NCBI GenBank assembly: GCA_030549495.1
Contig: JAUIRK010000916.1
Span: forward strand, 719,501 to 783,500
Direction of reading: 5' to 3'
From: Nectonema munidae
Lineage: Eukaryota; Nematomorpha; Nectonematoida; Nectonematidae
DNA: 64,000 nt
Shown here piece by piece: positions 51,215-61,854 of the stretch. The stretch's first letter is position 1. Each line of letters opens with the position of its first letter. Under the pieces are notes generated by a model. That model was not told where the DNA came from. It did no database searches and worked only from the letters and a program-made list of their open reading frames with translations. Made by a program: the position numbers and the translations under genes.

Positions 51215-51815
51215 TAGATTCAAAACACCCGATTCCAAAACGCCTGAAAACCAAAATGCCCGAAACCAAAACTCCCGAAAATAATAATTCGGGCGCTACT
51301 ATTTTTTGAAGTTTATTCTATTTGGATAGTTTTCAAAACGGTTGATTTGACACGAAATGATAGTGATCAATTTGACTTGAAAGATAAAAGTGATCATACA
51401 AAAGTACAATATTTCTTTGGTTTGAAAAACAATTAAACTACCAATTTAAAAGGAAAATCAGTTTGAAACCAGAAAAGATGTGACTAATTTAAAGAGGAAA
51501 ACAAGAATATAAATAATTTCTGATTTTGGTTCAAAATTTCAGGAGTAGTTTGATTCGATAAGATTGATAAATTAGGAATCTTGTATCTGTTTTTATGCAT
51601 GTGAAACAAGAAAGTGTTAAATTTAACATATTCTTAGAAAAATAGATAAGATAATAATTGGAAAAAAGCGTAGATACAAGAAAAAATCTAAAATTTTTAA
51701 ATATTTTTGTAGATTAAAGCTTCCGACGTTCTTGTATCGGGTGTTTTGATATCAGGCATTTTGGTTTCGGGCGTTTTGGTTTTTGTACGTATTGGTTTCG
51801 TGCGTTTTGACCCGA
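51215..51815. mobile_element. Element with CCCGAAACCAAAA-type inverted ends
   Basis: The left end has four degenerate units such as CAAAACACCCGATTC, CAAAACGCCTGAAAAC, CAAAATGCCCGAAAC and CAAAACTCCCGAAAA. The right end has about five in inverted form, including GGTTTCGGGCGTTTTGG, and finishes with GCGTTTTGACCCGAATTC. The unit is recognisably that of the giant array. It abuts the foldback element ending at 51212, with only a TA between. The AT-rich interior is non-coding. Confidence 0.7.
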
Positions 51816-52720
51816 ATTCTTTAAAATATATAAGATCCCATTAAAAAGGAAAGCGGACGATTAGTCTTCGAAATTCTGATCCTCAAAGCTTTGAAACTGA
51901 AACATTAAAATGTAAAGCTTATTTTTTAAATTTTGTATGTTTTGAAAGCATTTAAAGGAGGATGTATGTTTAAACTACTGTAAATCAAGAAAATTTTATG
52001 AGTATTGTTAATTTGAGCAAACTTAAAGTTATTTTTTAAAAAGGTTTTGAGCGAGATTAATGAAAGAAATGTCTGCTTGAGAGAACCTAACACTATTATT
52101 TGAATAAGTAAATCTCATAGTGGATAAATAAAAATGTGGACACAACGATAATTTTCGCCCCTAACTAAAATAGGTGGTGGGATAATGGGAGGTTGACATT
52201 ACTTAAGGTTGAAAATTAAGTGAATTAAATTAATAATATAATTAGTAAAAATAATACGAAAAATCATCGTAATTTTATTGGGTTAAAATTTTTAATGTTA
52301 TATCATGCATTTTTAGTATTATGGTCTTGTGTATTTATATTATCATATGTTGATTTGTGTATTCAAATACATCCCCCTCCTTCTCCAGGTCTTTATTTTG
52401 ACTAGCCCCTGAAACTCCCTCGAAATATATAGATGATATACAGTTTCTTATAGTCCAGGCCCAATTAAAATCAGTTTGCCGCCGTACTTAACTCTGGCGA
52501 TGAGGCTGAGTACAAATAAAGTGAAAGTAAATTAATTCAAGAATGAATACCATTTTTATCGATTTTTCAAGACTTTTCATTCTTGTATTAATTATGGATC
52601 ACATTCAGAATTATCACGCCACGAATCCCACATTAAGAATTCTCAAGTATAAATATAGGAAAAGTATTACATTTATTTTCTTTAATACAAAATAATTAAT
52701 TTTAAACTTTGGCCTATCTA
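51816..52720. other. No gene recognised
   Basis: AT-rich DNA with no coding signal. Confidence 0.5.
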
Positions 52721-52722
52721 TA

Positions 52723-52991
52723 CCATTTTTAGTTATATATTGTCTCATTGCAACTCTATTTGTCTTTTTGCAATTCTGTTTTGTTTTTTGCCACTCTGTT
52801 TTCTCCAACTTTTTTTTAATTTTACTTTTTATTTGTTATATTTATATTACGTTGACATGTACTTTTTTAATTTTTTGATATTTTGACTATTTACACGATG
52901 AAATTTTTTTGCAGAAAATCAGAAAATGAAACAAATTAGAAACTAAAAAGAAGGAAACAGAATTGCAGAGAACAAAATAGAACTAAAATGG
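52723..52991. mobile_element. MITE of the 20-bp-repeat, TA-target family
   Basis: TA at 52721-52722 and 52992-52993 flank ends CCATTTTTAGTTATATATTG and, reverse-complemented, CCATTTTAGTTCTATTTTG. Each arm has degenerate repeats of about 20 bp (CAACTCTATTTGTCTTTTTG, CAATTCTGTTTTGTTTTTTG on the left; inverted equivalents on the right). The first part of its left arm is duplicated at 53561. Confidence 0.75.
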
Positions 52992-52993
52992 TA

Positions 52994-54328
52994 TACAAAG
53001 AAGACATGTTTGTTTTTTAACAAATATATAATAAGAAGGAAATAACAAGTCTCAGACAGAACGTAAAAAGACACACTAACAAATGGGAAAAATATCTAAA
53101 TGATAGAAGGGCAAATTGAAGTCTTAAATTGTGTTTCACTGGTTATTGCGTCATCTGTCTGTTATCTATGAGTGCTAGATAGTCTGTAAGAAAAGGCCAC
53201 TATAAAATATCTATCTACCAAATTAACTGTTTTAAATTTTACTAACTCACTTACTAAACGTATGCAAACTAACAATTAAAGTAACCAGGGAGATGCGATC
53301 TTCTTTGGGCGGTTAATATAAAAAAATATATGTACAAGCAAGAATACGCCTTTATTATTATAGAAATGAGAAAACCTTTTAAATTGCCTATCGTATCTAA
53401 TAAAGATGAATTTTGAAGGTGTTATTTAAAACTTTTGACATCATTCATTTCCTAAGTTGATTCTTTAAAGATGGCGTTAAAAAATTTTCTAATGTTAAAA
53501 AATGAAATGAGAGCAGGCACTGAACAAAGCTGTTAATTTCAGTGCTGGAAAAAGCGCGCTTTTTAGTTATATATTGTCTCATTGCAACTCTATTTGTCTT
53601 TTTGCAATTCTGTTTTGTTTTTTATTGCACAAAATTTTTTATCAATTTGTATCATACATTTTGCCAAACGAATAATTTTTATATTTAACTGCATAAAAAT
53701 AGGAAAGCACAAAATTCGTATAACAAAAACGTAAAAAATAATGCTGTAGTTGCAAAAACGATCAAAGGAAATATTGCAGCGCTTTTAAAAAGAGCATTCA
53801 ATAAAATCAAAACACACTGAAAATTTAATTCGAGTTCAAAAACTGATGAATTTAAGCAGTTTTCTTGTTTTTTCTGTTGAAAGATGCTTTTTCAAGGTGC
53901 TCCAATCATGTCAAAATGACTTCTTGAGATCTGCAATGGAGCGGGAGCTGATAAAAGCTGGATGGTCCAATTAAAAAAAGTCTTGCGGTACCAATGGTGT
54001 TATCAAAAATACAAATTTCTATTATCAATTAAAAAAGAAAACACAAAACTGAAAAAATCTTTAAGAGTTTTAAAGGTATTCAAATTTAAAAAAGCCTTGT
54101 TTTTATTTGGTTTTTTAGTTTCCATTTTATCGAATAAAAGTCACATGCGATTTTTTTGGGCTTTGTAAAATTGCCTGATTAAATTATTATCTAAGGCCTG
54201 GGCGGCATCCCTGAAACTTTAGGTGTGAAGCTCGGACTCCACTGTGATTTTTCCACTGGTGACCACCTAGGCCTGTGAGGTCTCTGAAAGTAAGTAATTA
54301 ACCTCACTACGTATGTAACTAACTAATA
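52994..54328. other. No gene recognised apart from a MITE fragment
   Basis: AT-rich DNA. An imperfect 12-bp inverted repeat AGGCCTGGGCGG / CCACCTAGGCCT bounds a small, less AT-rich segment at 54194-54274 of unknown nature. Confidence 0.45.
53561..53623. mobile_element. Solo arm of the 52723 MITE family
   Basis: About 63 bp are essentially identical to 52727-52789 (shared start TTTTAGTTATATATTGTCTC). No partner arm was found, so this is a deleted copy or a local duplication. Confidence 0.7.
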
Positions 54329-54956
54329 GGGTTGGATCAAATACTGATTTAAAAATCTCAATAGAAATAGTAATACTCTTGTTCGCAAAATTTTAAAATA
54401 CATATACAAATATTTTTATTTTGAATATAAAAGAAATACATCAAATTTTCCTTTAAATACAATAATACATTTGTATTTGTCGCAACCACATTACACATTC
54501 CCTCACATATAATTATAAAAAACACTAAAATAAACTTGAAAAAAATATCGTAGGAAGAAGAGGATTTTGAAATTATCGAACAAAGTAAAATATCAATAAA
54601 GTTTCTGAAAGAATGATAGATTATAGTTTTCTCAGCTGCACTTCATAATATATTTCAATTATACACCTGCAAATGCCTTATTTATACCAAATTGAGATGA
54701 TAAAATAATAATCATTTCAATTCATTTACTTTACACACATGTTATCGTTTAATTTCACTTACACTTAGTCTTTTTTCCAATTTTGGATGCCAAAAATTGA
54801 GAAGAATAAATCTTACCAAGATTTATAAATACACATACTTTTGATTCTGAATATAAAAATACAATTGCAAATAGATAAACTTTATATTTAAGGTATCTAG
54901 TCAAAAAAAATTTGGTAGCGTAGATTTTAGTTTTCGGCGATTTTGACCAGCAACCC
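54329..54956. mobile_element. Possible member of the array-type element family
   Basis: The right end TTTTCGGCGATTTTGACCAG-CAACCC matches the family terminus. The left end GGGTTGGATCAAATACTG is a weaker match to its inverted form. Only about one unit is present at the right end. The boundary on the left is uncertain. Confidence 0.4.
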
Positions 54957-54963
54957 ATCAACC

Positions 54964-55167
54964 TATTAAATCACTATAACAAACTAAACAATTAAAAAAT
55001 TAACTGGTCTTTTTTACAATTATTAACTGGGCGACTAAACATTTTCTAACTTATATCGTTTCAATGTTCGGTCTTTTTTGTCGTTCAGGGGGATAAATGC
55101 ACTTGGTGCAGCTGAAATAATAACATTGGTTTCAGAATTCTAGAACCGTTTTCCTTCCAATGTTCCT
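54964..55167. other. No gene; ends with a piggyBac-type terminus
   Basis: AT-rich sequence ending in CCAATGTTCCT directly before a TTAA. This is the inverted form of the piggyBac terminal repeat, so it may be the right end of another copy whose left end I could not locate. Confidence 0.4.
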
Positions 55168-55171
55168 TTAA

Positions 55172-55500
55172 AGGAACATTATTTTTATTTGATTACTAAG
55201 TTAAATTATAATGAAAATTTTTAGAAGAAAAAATATATTTGTTCAATTTAACATTTTTAAAAAAGAAATTAGTTTATTTTTGTTTGATATTTTTCCGAAA
55301 TGATATAAAATTAAGGAATTTATTTTTTGCTTATTTTTGTCAAAAAAACAATCTAGTTTTTTAAATGTCTTATTTTTCCAATCTACACTTGTACATTAAA
55401 TTTTTCAAAAAAAAAGATTTAAAATAACTAACTTCATTTTAATTTTGCTTAAAGTAAGACTTTGAGCAAGTTTTATTGATAAAACATTTTTGCTGTTCCT
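55172..55500. mobile_element. TTAA-bounded segment with piggyBac-type ends
   Basis: Lies between TTAA at 55168-55171 and TTAA at 55501-55504. It starts AGGAACATTATTTTT and ends TTGCTGTTCCT, so its outermost seven bases are inverted. It is 329 bp, AT-rich and non-coding. It could be a MITE of the piggyBac family next door or a remnant left by an earlier insertion. Confidence 0.5.
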
Positions 55501-55504
55501 TTAA

Positions 55505-57407
55505 AGGAACATTGGAGGGTTTACACTTATCTTTCTCTCCCTATCTATACAGGTTTATATACATACTATTCTGAATAAATATATATAAAATTATTTATGT
55601 ATTAAAAATATTTTCAAAAATATACTTTATCAATTTTTAGATAAAATTTTTAAATGGAAAGTTTCAAAAAGGTTACTACTTTACCTGAAGCTTATGACTA
55701 TCTTGTAAATCAAAGTGTAAAAAATATCATTATTCTTCCTCCTAATTGTTTAGCTGAAAATGTGAGCGAAACCGAAGAAGTATACAGCGATAAAGAAGAC
55801 GAGTTTGAGCCAGCTGGGGAAATTGAAATAGAATTTGATGGGGATGTTGTTGAAGCAAAGCCAAGAAAAAAAGGTGCCAAGCTTGAAAACGTTGAATGGC
55901 ACAAGAATCGAACATTTGTTTCTCAAATGGCAGAAGATGATCTAGAAATCAAAGAAAAAATTTCGGAAATATGTGAAAGTTGCCCTTTTCTTCTATGGAA
56001 AAACTACTTCTTCAAAGATATCATCTCCCTTATTGTTGATCAAACAAACCTTTACGCAAATAGAGATATGAACAATCAAAGTTTCTCAGTGACCGAAGAT
56101 GAAATTCAAGTTTTTTTGGGAATTTTGATTTTGTCAGGATATCACAGTGTTCCTGAAGAACATCAATTCTGGTCTACACAACCCGACTTGGGAGTTGCTC
56201 TTGTTCATAAAAATATGAGCAAAAATCGGTATTTAGAGATAAAAAAATATATTCATTTTTCAAACAATTTACATTCTTCAATTGACAGACTCCGTAAAAT
56301 TTCTCCATTATACAAAATTTTAAATAAGAATTTAATTCAGTTTGGAGTTTTGCATAAGCTCCTTTCTATTGACGAATCTATGGTTCCATATTATGGTCGC
56401 CATAGTTCAAAACAATATATAAAAGGTAATCCAATACGTTTTGGCTACAAAATTTGGTCTATTTGTAGTTCAACAGGATACCCTTACTACTTAAAAATAT
56501 ATCAAGGTAAAGAAGAATTCGCAAGACTCCTTGGACAAGGACTCCATTGAGTACTAGAGTAGTGAATGAACTAACAAGAGAAATTTTAAAAGTTTCTACT
56601 CCTGAAAAACACGAACTGTACTTCGACAATTTTTTTTCTAGCTATGATTTGATGCTCGATTTGAGAAAAAGAGGTTTGCGCTCAGCGGGAACTATTAGGT
56701 GTAACAGAATATCTGGAGCTAGTAGTTTTCTCATGGATGACAAACAACTCAAAAAGAAAGAGAGGGGAACGTATGATTTTTGTAGTGATGGAAAAGTTTT
56801 TTTTATCAAATGGAATGATAATTCAATTGTAAGCTTAGCAAGTAACTGGCTTACTGATGAACCTTTACATGTTGCTAAAAGAAGAAATAAATTTGGCGAA
56901 AAAGCAGTGAAGCAACCGCACATTGTGTCTATGTACAACAGAAACATGGGTGGTGTAGACATTATGGATAAATTATTGAGTTCATACAGACCAAAGATTC
57001 GGGGCAAAAAATGGTATTGGCCTTTGTTTACAAATGTGTTGAACTTATCCATAGTGTCTGCATGGAAATTTTATTCTTTGATATACGATGAGAAAATGTC
57101 TCATTTAGAATTTAGAAGAACAATTGCATTATGCTTGTTCAAATCTAAAGTTGAAAATAAACTTGCTGCCCGCCTCTCTGTTGGAGAAAGGTTGAACATA
57201 GAAAGCATACGTTGTGACTTATCTGAACACATAGCAGTGAAAACTTCACAAGGACGCTGTAAAATTTGCAAAAAGAACACAACTAAAATGTGTAACAAGT
57301 GCAATGTGAGGTTACATAATGAAAGAGGAACAGCATGTTTCGATTTTTATTATAAAAAATAAACTTTTGTGTTTTTGTAGTATTTTTAGAAAACCTCCAA
57401 TGTTCCT
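55505..57407 (+). mobile_element. piggyBac-family transposon, near complete
   Basis: TTAA at 55501-55504 and 57408-57411 are the expected target duplication. Terminal inverted repeats are 18 bp (55505-55522 and 57390-57407, 17 of 18 identical, core AGGAACATTGGAGG). The 1,903-bp element carries one transposase gene, broken once, beginning 149 bp inside the left end and ending 45 bp before the right end. The bases outside each TTAA are also copies of the inverted terminus (TGTTCCT on the left, AGGAACATTG on the right), so each junction is a palindrome around TTTAAA. Confidence 0.92.
55654..57362 (+). pseudogene. piggyBac transposase, one frameshift
   Basis: The enzyme family cuts and pastes DNA at TTAA. 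The first frame (298 codons from ATG at 55654) has an acidic N terminus (residues 40-65), then the catalytic core: a block typical of the piggyBac DDE domain ending in LLSIDESMVPYYGRHSSKQY, where D240 would be the first catalytic Asp. It stops at 56550. The second frame, open from about 56547, carries HELYFDNFFSSYDLM with the second Asp (codon 27 of that frame), NRNMGGVDIMDKLLSSYRP with the third (codon 138), and a C-terminal Cys-rich zinc finger (RCKICKKNTTKMCNKCNVRL). The two frames overlap by four bases, and the downstream one is shifted as if one base had been lost between the GKEE motif and TRVVNELTREIL. All three catalytic Asp codons and the finger survive, so decay is recent. An AATAAA signal overlaps the stop. 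A programmed shift is possible, but no slippery heptamer is evident. Confidence 0.9.
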
Positions 57408-57411
57408 TTAA

Positions 57412-57986
57412 AGGAACATTGTGAAAAACCATCTAAAATGTATTTTTTGTTTGATTCAACTATTTTAATAGAATAAAACACATAAAATATCAGTATTTTA
57501 GTTTTTGTAAATGTATTACATACAATCCAAAAATTTTGGTAGGAAAACGGTAAATAAACCTGCACTGCCTTTATTGAATAGAGCAAATGTTGTGAGGCCA
57601 GTAGATACAAGGAAGATAAAAAAAGACAAATGGTATTCCCCTTTTTGAATTCTCTGATTTCACATATGTTTGAAGTGTAATCTCTTAAAAACCTTTTCTC
57701 CGCTAAATTTTTAATGATTTAAGTGCTAATCCAGATGGCTCCCTTGTGATTTATGATACATTGCATACACACATATATCCTTCATAAGAATTAGGAGATT
57801 ACAAAAAGCTATTATTATCTATTATGATGAGAATGAGTGAGGCAATTCAAAAATATACTACAGTTGACAGAATTCTGAATCATTATCCCCTTTCTAACTT
57901 TACAAATTTAATCACCCTACGCACTAGGATAAAGCAGTGCACGACGGGGCGTTGCATAATCATGACTTTTCGTACCCAAGATATTT
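57412..57986. other. No gene recognised
   Basis: Begins with AGGAACATTG, an inverted piggyBac-type terminus outside the TTAA. Otherwise AT-rich and featureless; the short frames at 57386-57610 and 57824-58009 show no motif. Confidence 0.5.
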
Positions 57987-58698
57987 CGGTGCCTGGTCAA
58001 CACGTCTGAAAACAAAACGCCCGATCAAAAAAGAATTTTTAATATTTTTCTAGCCATATGGCCATTTTCAAATATAATAATACTAATCAGACTTTTTAAT
58101 TAATTTTTTTTGTTTTTCCAATTAAAAAATGTATTAAACGCATCGAGCTTAAAGGAATGAAAATAAAAATGCAACTATATGGTTAAATAACTTTTAAACA
58201 AAAGGGACTTAATGTAAGTGATCAAATCAAAATGGATTATAATGGCATTTTATTCAATTAACAATTTAGTCCATTAAAATTTTGATTTATTTTTTCAGTT
58301 TTTAAAAGATACTCAAACCGGTTCCTAGTCAAACCTACAAAAACTAAAATCGCTACTTCAAAATCCCGAAAACTAAAATCCCGACTTCCAAAATTCCTGA
58401 AAACTAAAGTTTTCAAATTGCAGGTCAACCGGTTTAGGTCTTGAAGTACGAGCTTTTTTACTATGAAAATGTTAGTTGTTATAAAGTTAGTTGAGATTTG
58501 TTAATAAAATAAGTAGGTAAGCTAATAAGAATGAATTCATAAATTGATATACTACAAATGAAAATAAACTTCATATGTATTTATATTTGATAACGTAATT
58601 CTATATATATCATGAAATAATTTTACAAATTCATTTTTGATTTTCAGACGTCTTTGTTTTTTGACGTTTTGGTTTTCCGACGTTTTGACTAGGAACCG
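57987..58698. mobile_element. Array-type element with matched ends
   Basis: The left end CGGTGCCTGGTCAACACG, then TCTGAAAACAAAACGCCCG, is matched by the reverse-complemented right end CGGTTCCTAGTCAAAACG, then TCGGAAAACCAAAACGTC. Flanking hexamers ATATTT (57981-57986) and ACATTT (58699-58704) agree at five of six positions and may be a target duplication. A second left-type terminus, CGGTTCCTAGTCAAA at 58319, with units AAAACTAAAATCCCG behind it, indicates a nested or duplicated end. The interior is non-coding. Confidence 0.7.
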
Positions 58699-58704
58699 AC
58701 ATTT

Positions 58705-60997
58705 CATACGTAGTTTTATGCTAAATTAGGGAAAATATTTGTTTTCGATTTTTTAGCGTTAATTGCCGATAATCAAGTCATAATCGAAGACTATGTCAAA
58801 GATTTCAAGACGTTTCGTAATCAAGACATTTTCGTACCAAAATTGGTCATTTGGTGCACAGAATTAAAAAAACGGGTTAAGAAACGTTTAAAACTTGGTA
58901 GGAAATGCCTGGTGCATAATATCCTACACAGATGTCAAATCCTTTTCTAGATCTTAAAATAGAAGTTACAACGTTACATTCAAAGAACAATCTTGGTAAA
59001 TATAGATGGACCGTGGAAAGTGAGGCATTATTCCAACTTTTATGTTTATCTTGATCTTCTATTTACGATAACTATTAAGATGTTTCGATTTACAATAACT
59101 AAATTTTAAAGAGAAGTGAAACGCAAAAGAAACAATTTTATTTTTAATATTCTACTTACCCGCATAATCATCTTCCTTTTCACTCGGAGGTAAGATTGCT
59201 TTCGAGAAGCAAATTTCTAACTCGACTAAATTCGTGCTGCGTGAGGATATCAAATGATTTTTTCAGCAGCAAATTAATCCGAAATTTCAAGAACGATTGT
59301 TGCAAACTTAGCATGTATATGTTTCGCTGTTAAATGAACGAAGCAATCGATTACCACGGCAAAGTTAGGGTTTATTCACACTATGAGGCAAAGTAGATGC
59401 TTTTCAAAAGAAAATACCACGGTAGCCTATGCAGTTGGCTGAAAAAGATCTGCACATTTTGAAGAATATATGGAAGGGAGGGGTACTTTTCTTTGCGTTC
59501 GTCGGCAAGTGGTATCGATAGTTAAACAGCATTCACAGTCATTGACAGAATTTTGTTTGTTTTTACCCAAAGGAAGAAGATCGTGGGCATGGCAATATGT
59601 GAATAATAGATCGCATTGTAACAAATATTGAGCATAGCAATTTAAACATATATATAAACAAGAAGGCCTCGCTGATTTCTCATGCGATGACATTCTTTAA
59701 GTTAAATTTTAGTCATCCTTATCAAGATACCATTTTTCGACCCAACACTTAGTAAAAAACAATGAAAACTTTGATTCAATGTTCAGCAATATATCTGTGC
59801 AAAGGCATTTTTATCCGTCACTACTCACTTTGAATCAGATAAATGATTAACCAAAAAAGTTTGATTCTATCAATAATTAAAAAATTTTTTTTTACTTCCA
59901 AATCAAGTTTATTCAAAATATTATAAAAAATATTTAAAATTTTATGTTTTATAGTTGTCAATAAATTAATTATAATTCAAGTTTTTTTTAATTATTGACA
60001 GAAAAAGGATAAATATACCTCCATTTCTTATTAAATCAATAAAAGTTTTCTGATTCTTATTATGTAAATGTATATTTAATTTTTTATTAATTCATATTAG
60101 TAATTTTTTTTTGATTATTGATATGAGGCGTAATTGACTCGATGCGAAATTGTTCAAAGGACGAATTGTCGCTGAATTTCATGCGGCTTTCAAGCTTTTG
60201 ATTTTCACTAAGGTAAATGATGGCTTAATTTTAAGGAAATTCTTAGGTTAAGTCAATAAGTTTAAATCTTCAGTTTTATTGAAAATGAAATGGGATTTCG
60301 TGAGGAGTATATTTTATTTTTGTATATCTAATTTTGATATCGTTTGATTTGGCACATTTAATGTATAATTATTACGTCCCAAATTTGAAACTGTAAAATG
60401 TAGATAGTTTAATTCCGATAATTAAAACATAAAAAATTTGAAGAGACAAAAAATAATTACAAAAATTTTATAACTACCAAAAATTTTATAACTACCAAAA
60501 ATTACTAGCACTCATAAATTAGATCACTAAAGTTTTTTTGACACAACATTCATTATTTTCTTCAATGTTAGAGGATGTGAATTAATGACAAACAACTCAC
60601 TTACTCATAAAGATACAGAGAAGACGTCATTTAAAGTTAAAGATATATATTTAAAAAAAAAGTTTCAATGATATATATTTTCCATCTTTTTTTAGAGATA
60701 TCCTACAACAAAACAGTGGAAACATTAATTTGAGAAAAAAAGTATTATGAATATTGTTCATTCAATGAATAAGTTCAAATCATTTTTTTTTTCAATTTAT
60801 CAAGTTTTTAATTTCAAATTTTTGTTCTAGTAACTTTAAGGACAGTTAATGTTATTAGTATTTTCTAGTTATCTTAACTTGATTAGTTAATATTTGGGCA
60901 AAGGTGTTTACTAATTTAATTAGTGAATGCAACTAATTTTTTTCGAAGTGAAACAATTGTCTGATATCTCAAGCCATATCAGAAGTGCATTCCATAA
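58705..60997. other. No gene recognised; small tandem repeat
   Basis: AT-rich DNA. Two and a half copies of an 18-bp unit AAAAATTTTATAACTACC lie at 60461-60506. The stretch GCGAAATTGTTCAAAGGACG near 60,141-60,160 resembles the internal repeats of the MITE at 61006 and may be a fragment of it. The 88-codon minus frame at 59427-59693 has no family signature. Confidence 0.45.
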
Positions 60998-61005
60998 TTT
61001 AGGAG

Positions 61006-61554
61006 GGTCGACAGACATTTCGCCCCATAGACAATTCGCCCCATAGACAAATTTTCTCATAGGCTATTTGTTTCATCCATCTCTGTTTATTATATGTGTA
61101 AAATTATTAAAAAAATTGTTATTCTTGTTTATTTTATCTCTATTAAATTATTTCAAATTAATCATTTTATCTCTTAATTTTTTTATATCTTTTTTAAATA
61201 ATTATAAATAAAAATGATTAATTGTCCTTTTTGATAAAGATATAAAGAAAAAAAAGAATTTATAAAAATGAAAAATGACAGTAGAGTGAAGCATAAAAAA
61301 AGGTCAAAACTAAGCCACTAAATATTTTTTTCAATAAAGGAATTAGAAAAAAATAATAATATTTTTATCGGTAAGCGGTAAGTGTGTGAAGTAGGCGAAC
61401 GTATGAAGTTTCAGTGTATAGGTTAAGTCATTTTGTCTCATGAAAATAATGGGCGAATTGTTCATGGGACGAACTGTCTTATGAAAATAATAGGGCGAAT
61501 TGTCCATGGGACGAACTGTGTTATGAAAATAATGGGGCGAAATGTCCGAGGACC
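61006..61554. mobile_element. MITE with GACATTTCGCCCC ends and internal repeats
   Basis: Ends are GGTCGACAGACATTTCGCCC and, reverse-complemented, GGTCCTCGGACATTTCGCCC. Flanks TTTAGGAG (60998-61005) and TTTAGGGG (61555-61562) match at seven of eight bases, a hAT-type 8-bp duplication. Near the right end about two and a half copies of a roughly 43-bp unit (61437-61545), built on TTATGAAAATAAT-GGGCGAA and GGGACGAACTGT, are arrayed; near the left end the motif TTCGCCCCATAGACAA is repeated. Non-coding. Confidence 0.72.
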
Positions 61555-61633
61555 TTTAGGGGCATAAAGGAAAACAATATTGCTTCATCAGCAGTAGTTG
61601 CATCAGGAACAGAGAAGCTTTTTCCCTATGAAG

Positions 61634-61854
61634 CTCAAGCACTCAGCAAAAAAAGTTTATAAAAACAAGGAGTAGAAAACATTTTTCTAAGGCTTCTTTC
61701 TGACTGGAATAACAACCTTCCAAAGTACTTCATTGATTTCTCGTCTTTGCATACATTGAAGGAGCGCCTTGATTTCTTCTGGAAGGACAAAATGTTAACC
61801 TTTGATTGGTCGAACTTCCCCACTTTACACTTGTCATTTACAAAGTTAACTTAA
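61634..61854 (+). pseudogene. LINE ORF2 C-terminal remnant
   Basis: On the plus strand, with one stop and one frame change near the start, the translation gives KKVYKNKE...KTFF then SDWNNNLPKYFIDFSS and LHTLKERLDFFWKDKM. This is the usual C terminus of CR1/L2-like and related LINEs, whose pattern is R--FFS-RV---WN-LP--VV-A-S---FK-RLD--W. It ends at a stop at 61852-61854. It is a truncated 3' end of an old insertion. Its relation to the reverse transcriptase fragment at 5181, which is on the other strand, cannot be judged from sequence that does not overlap. Confidence 0.65.

Noticed and set aside
54194-54274. Mini transposon bounded by AGGCCTGGGCGG
   Set aside because: The inverted repeat is short and imperfect, there is no target duplication and only one copy was seen.
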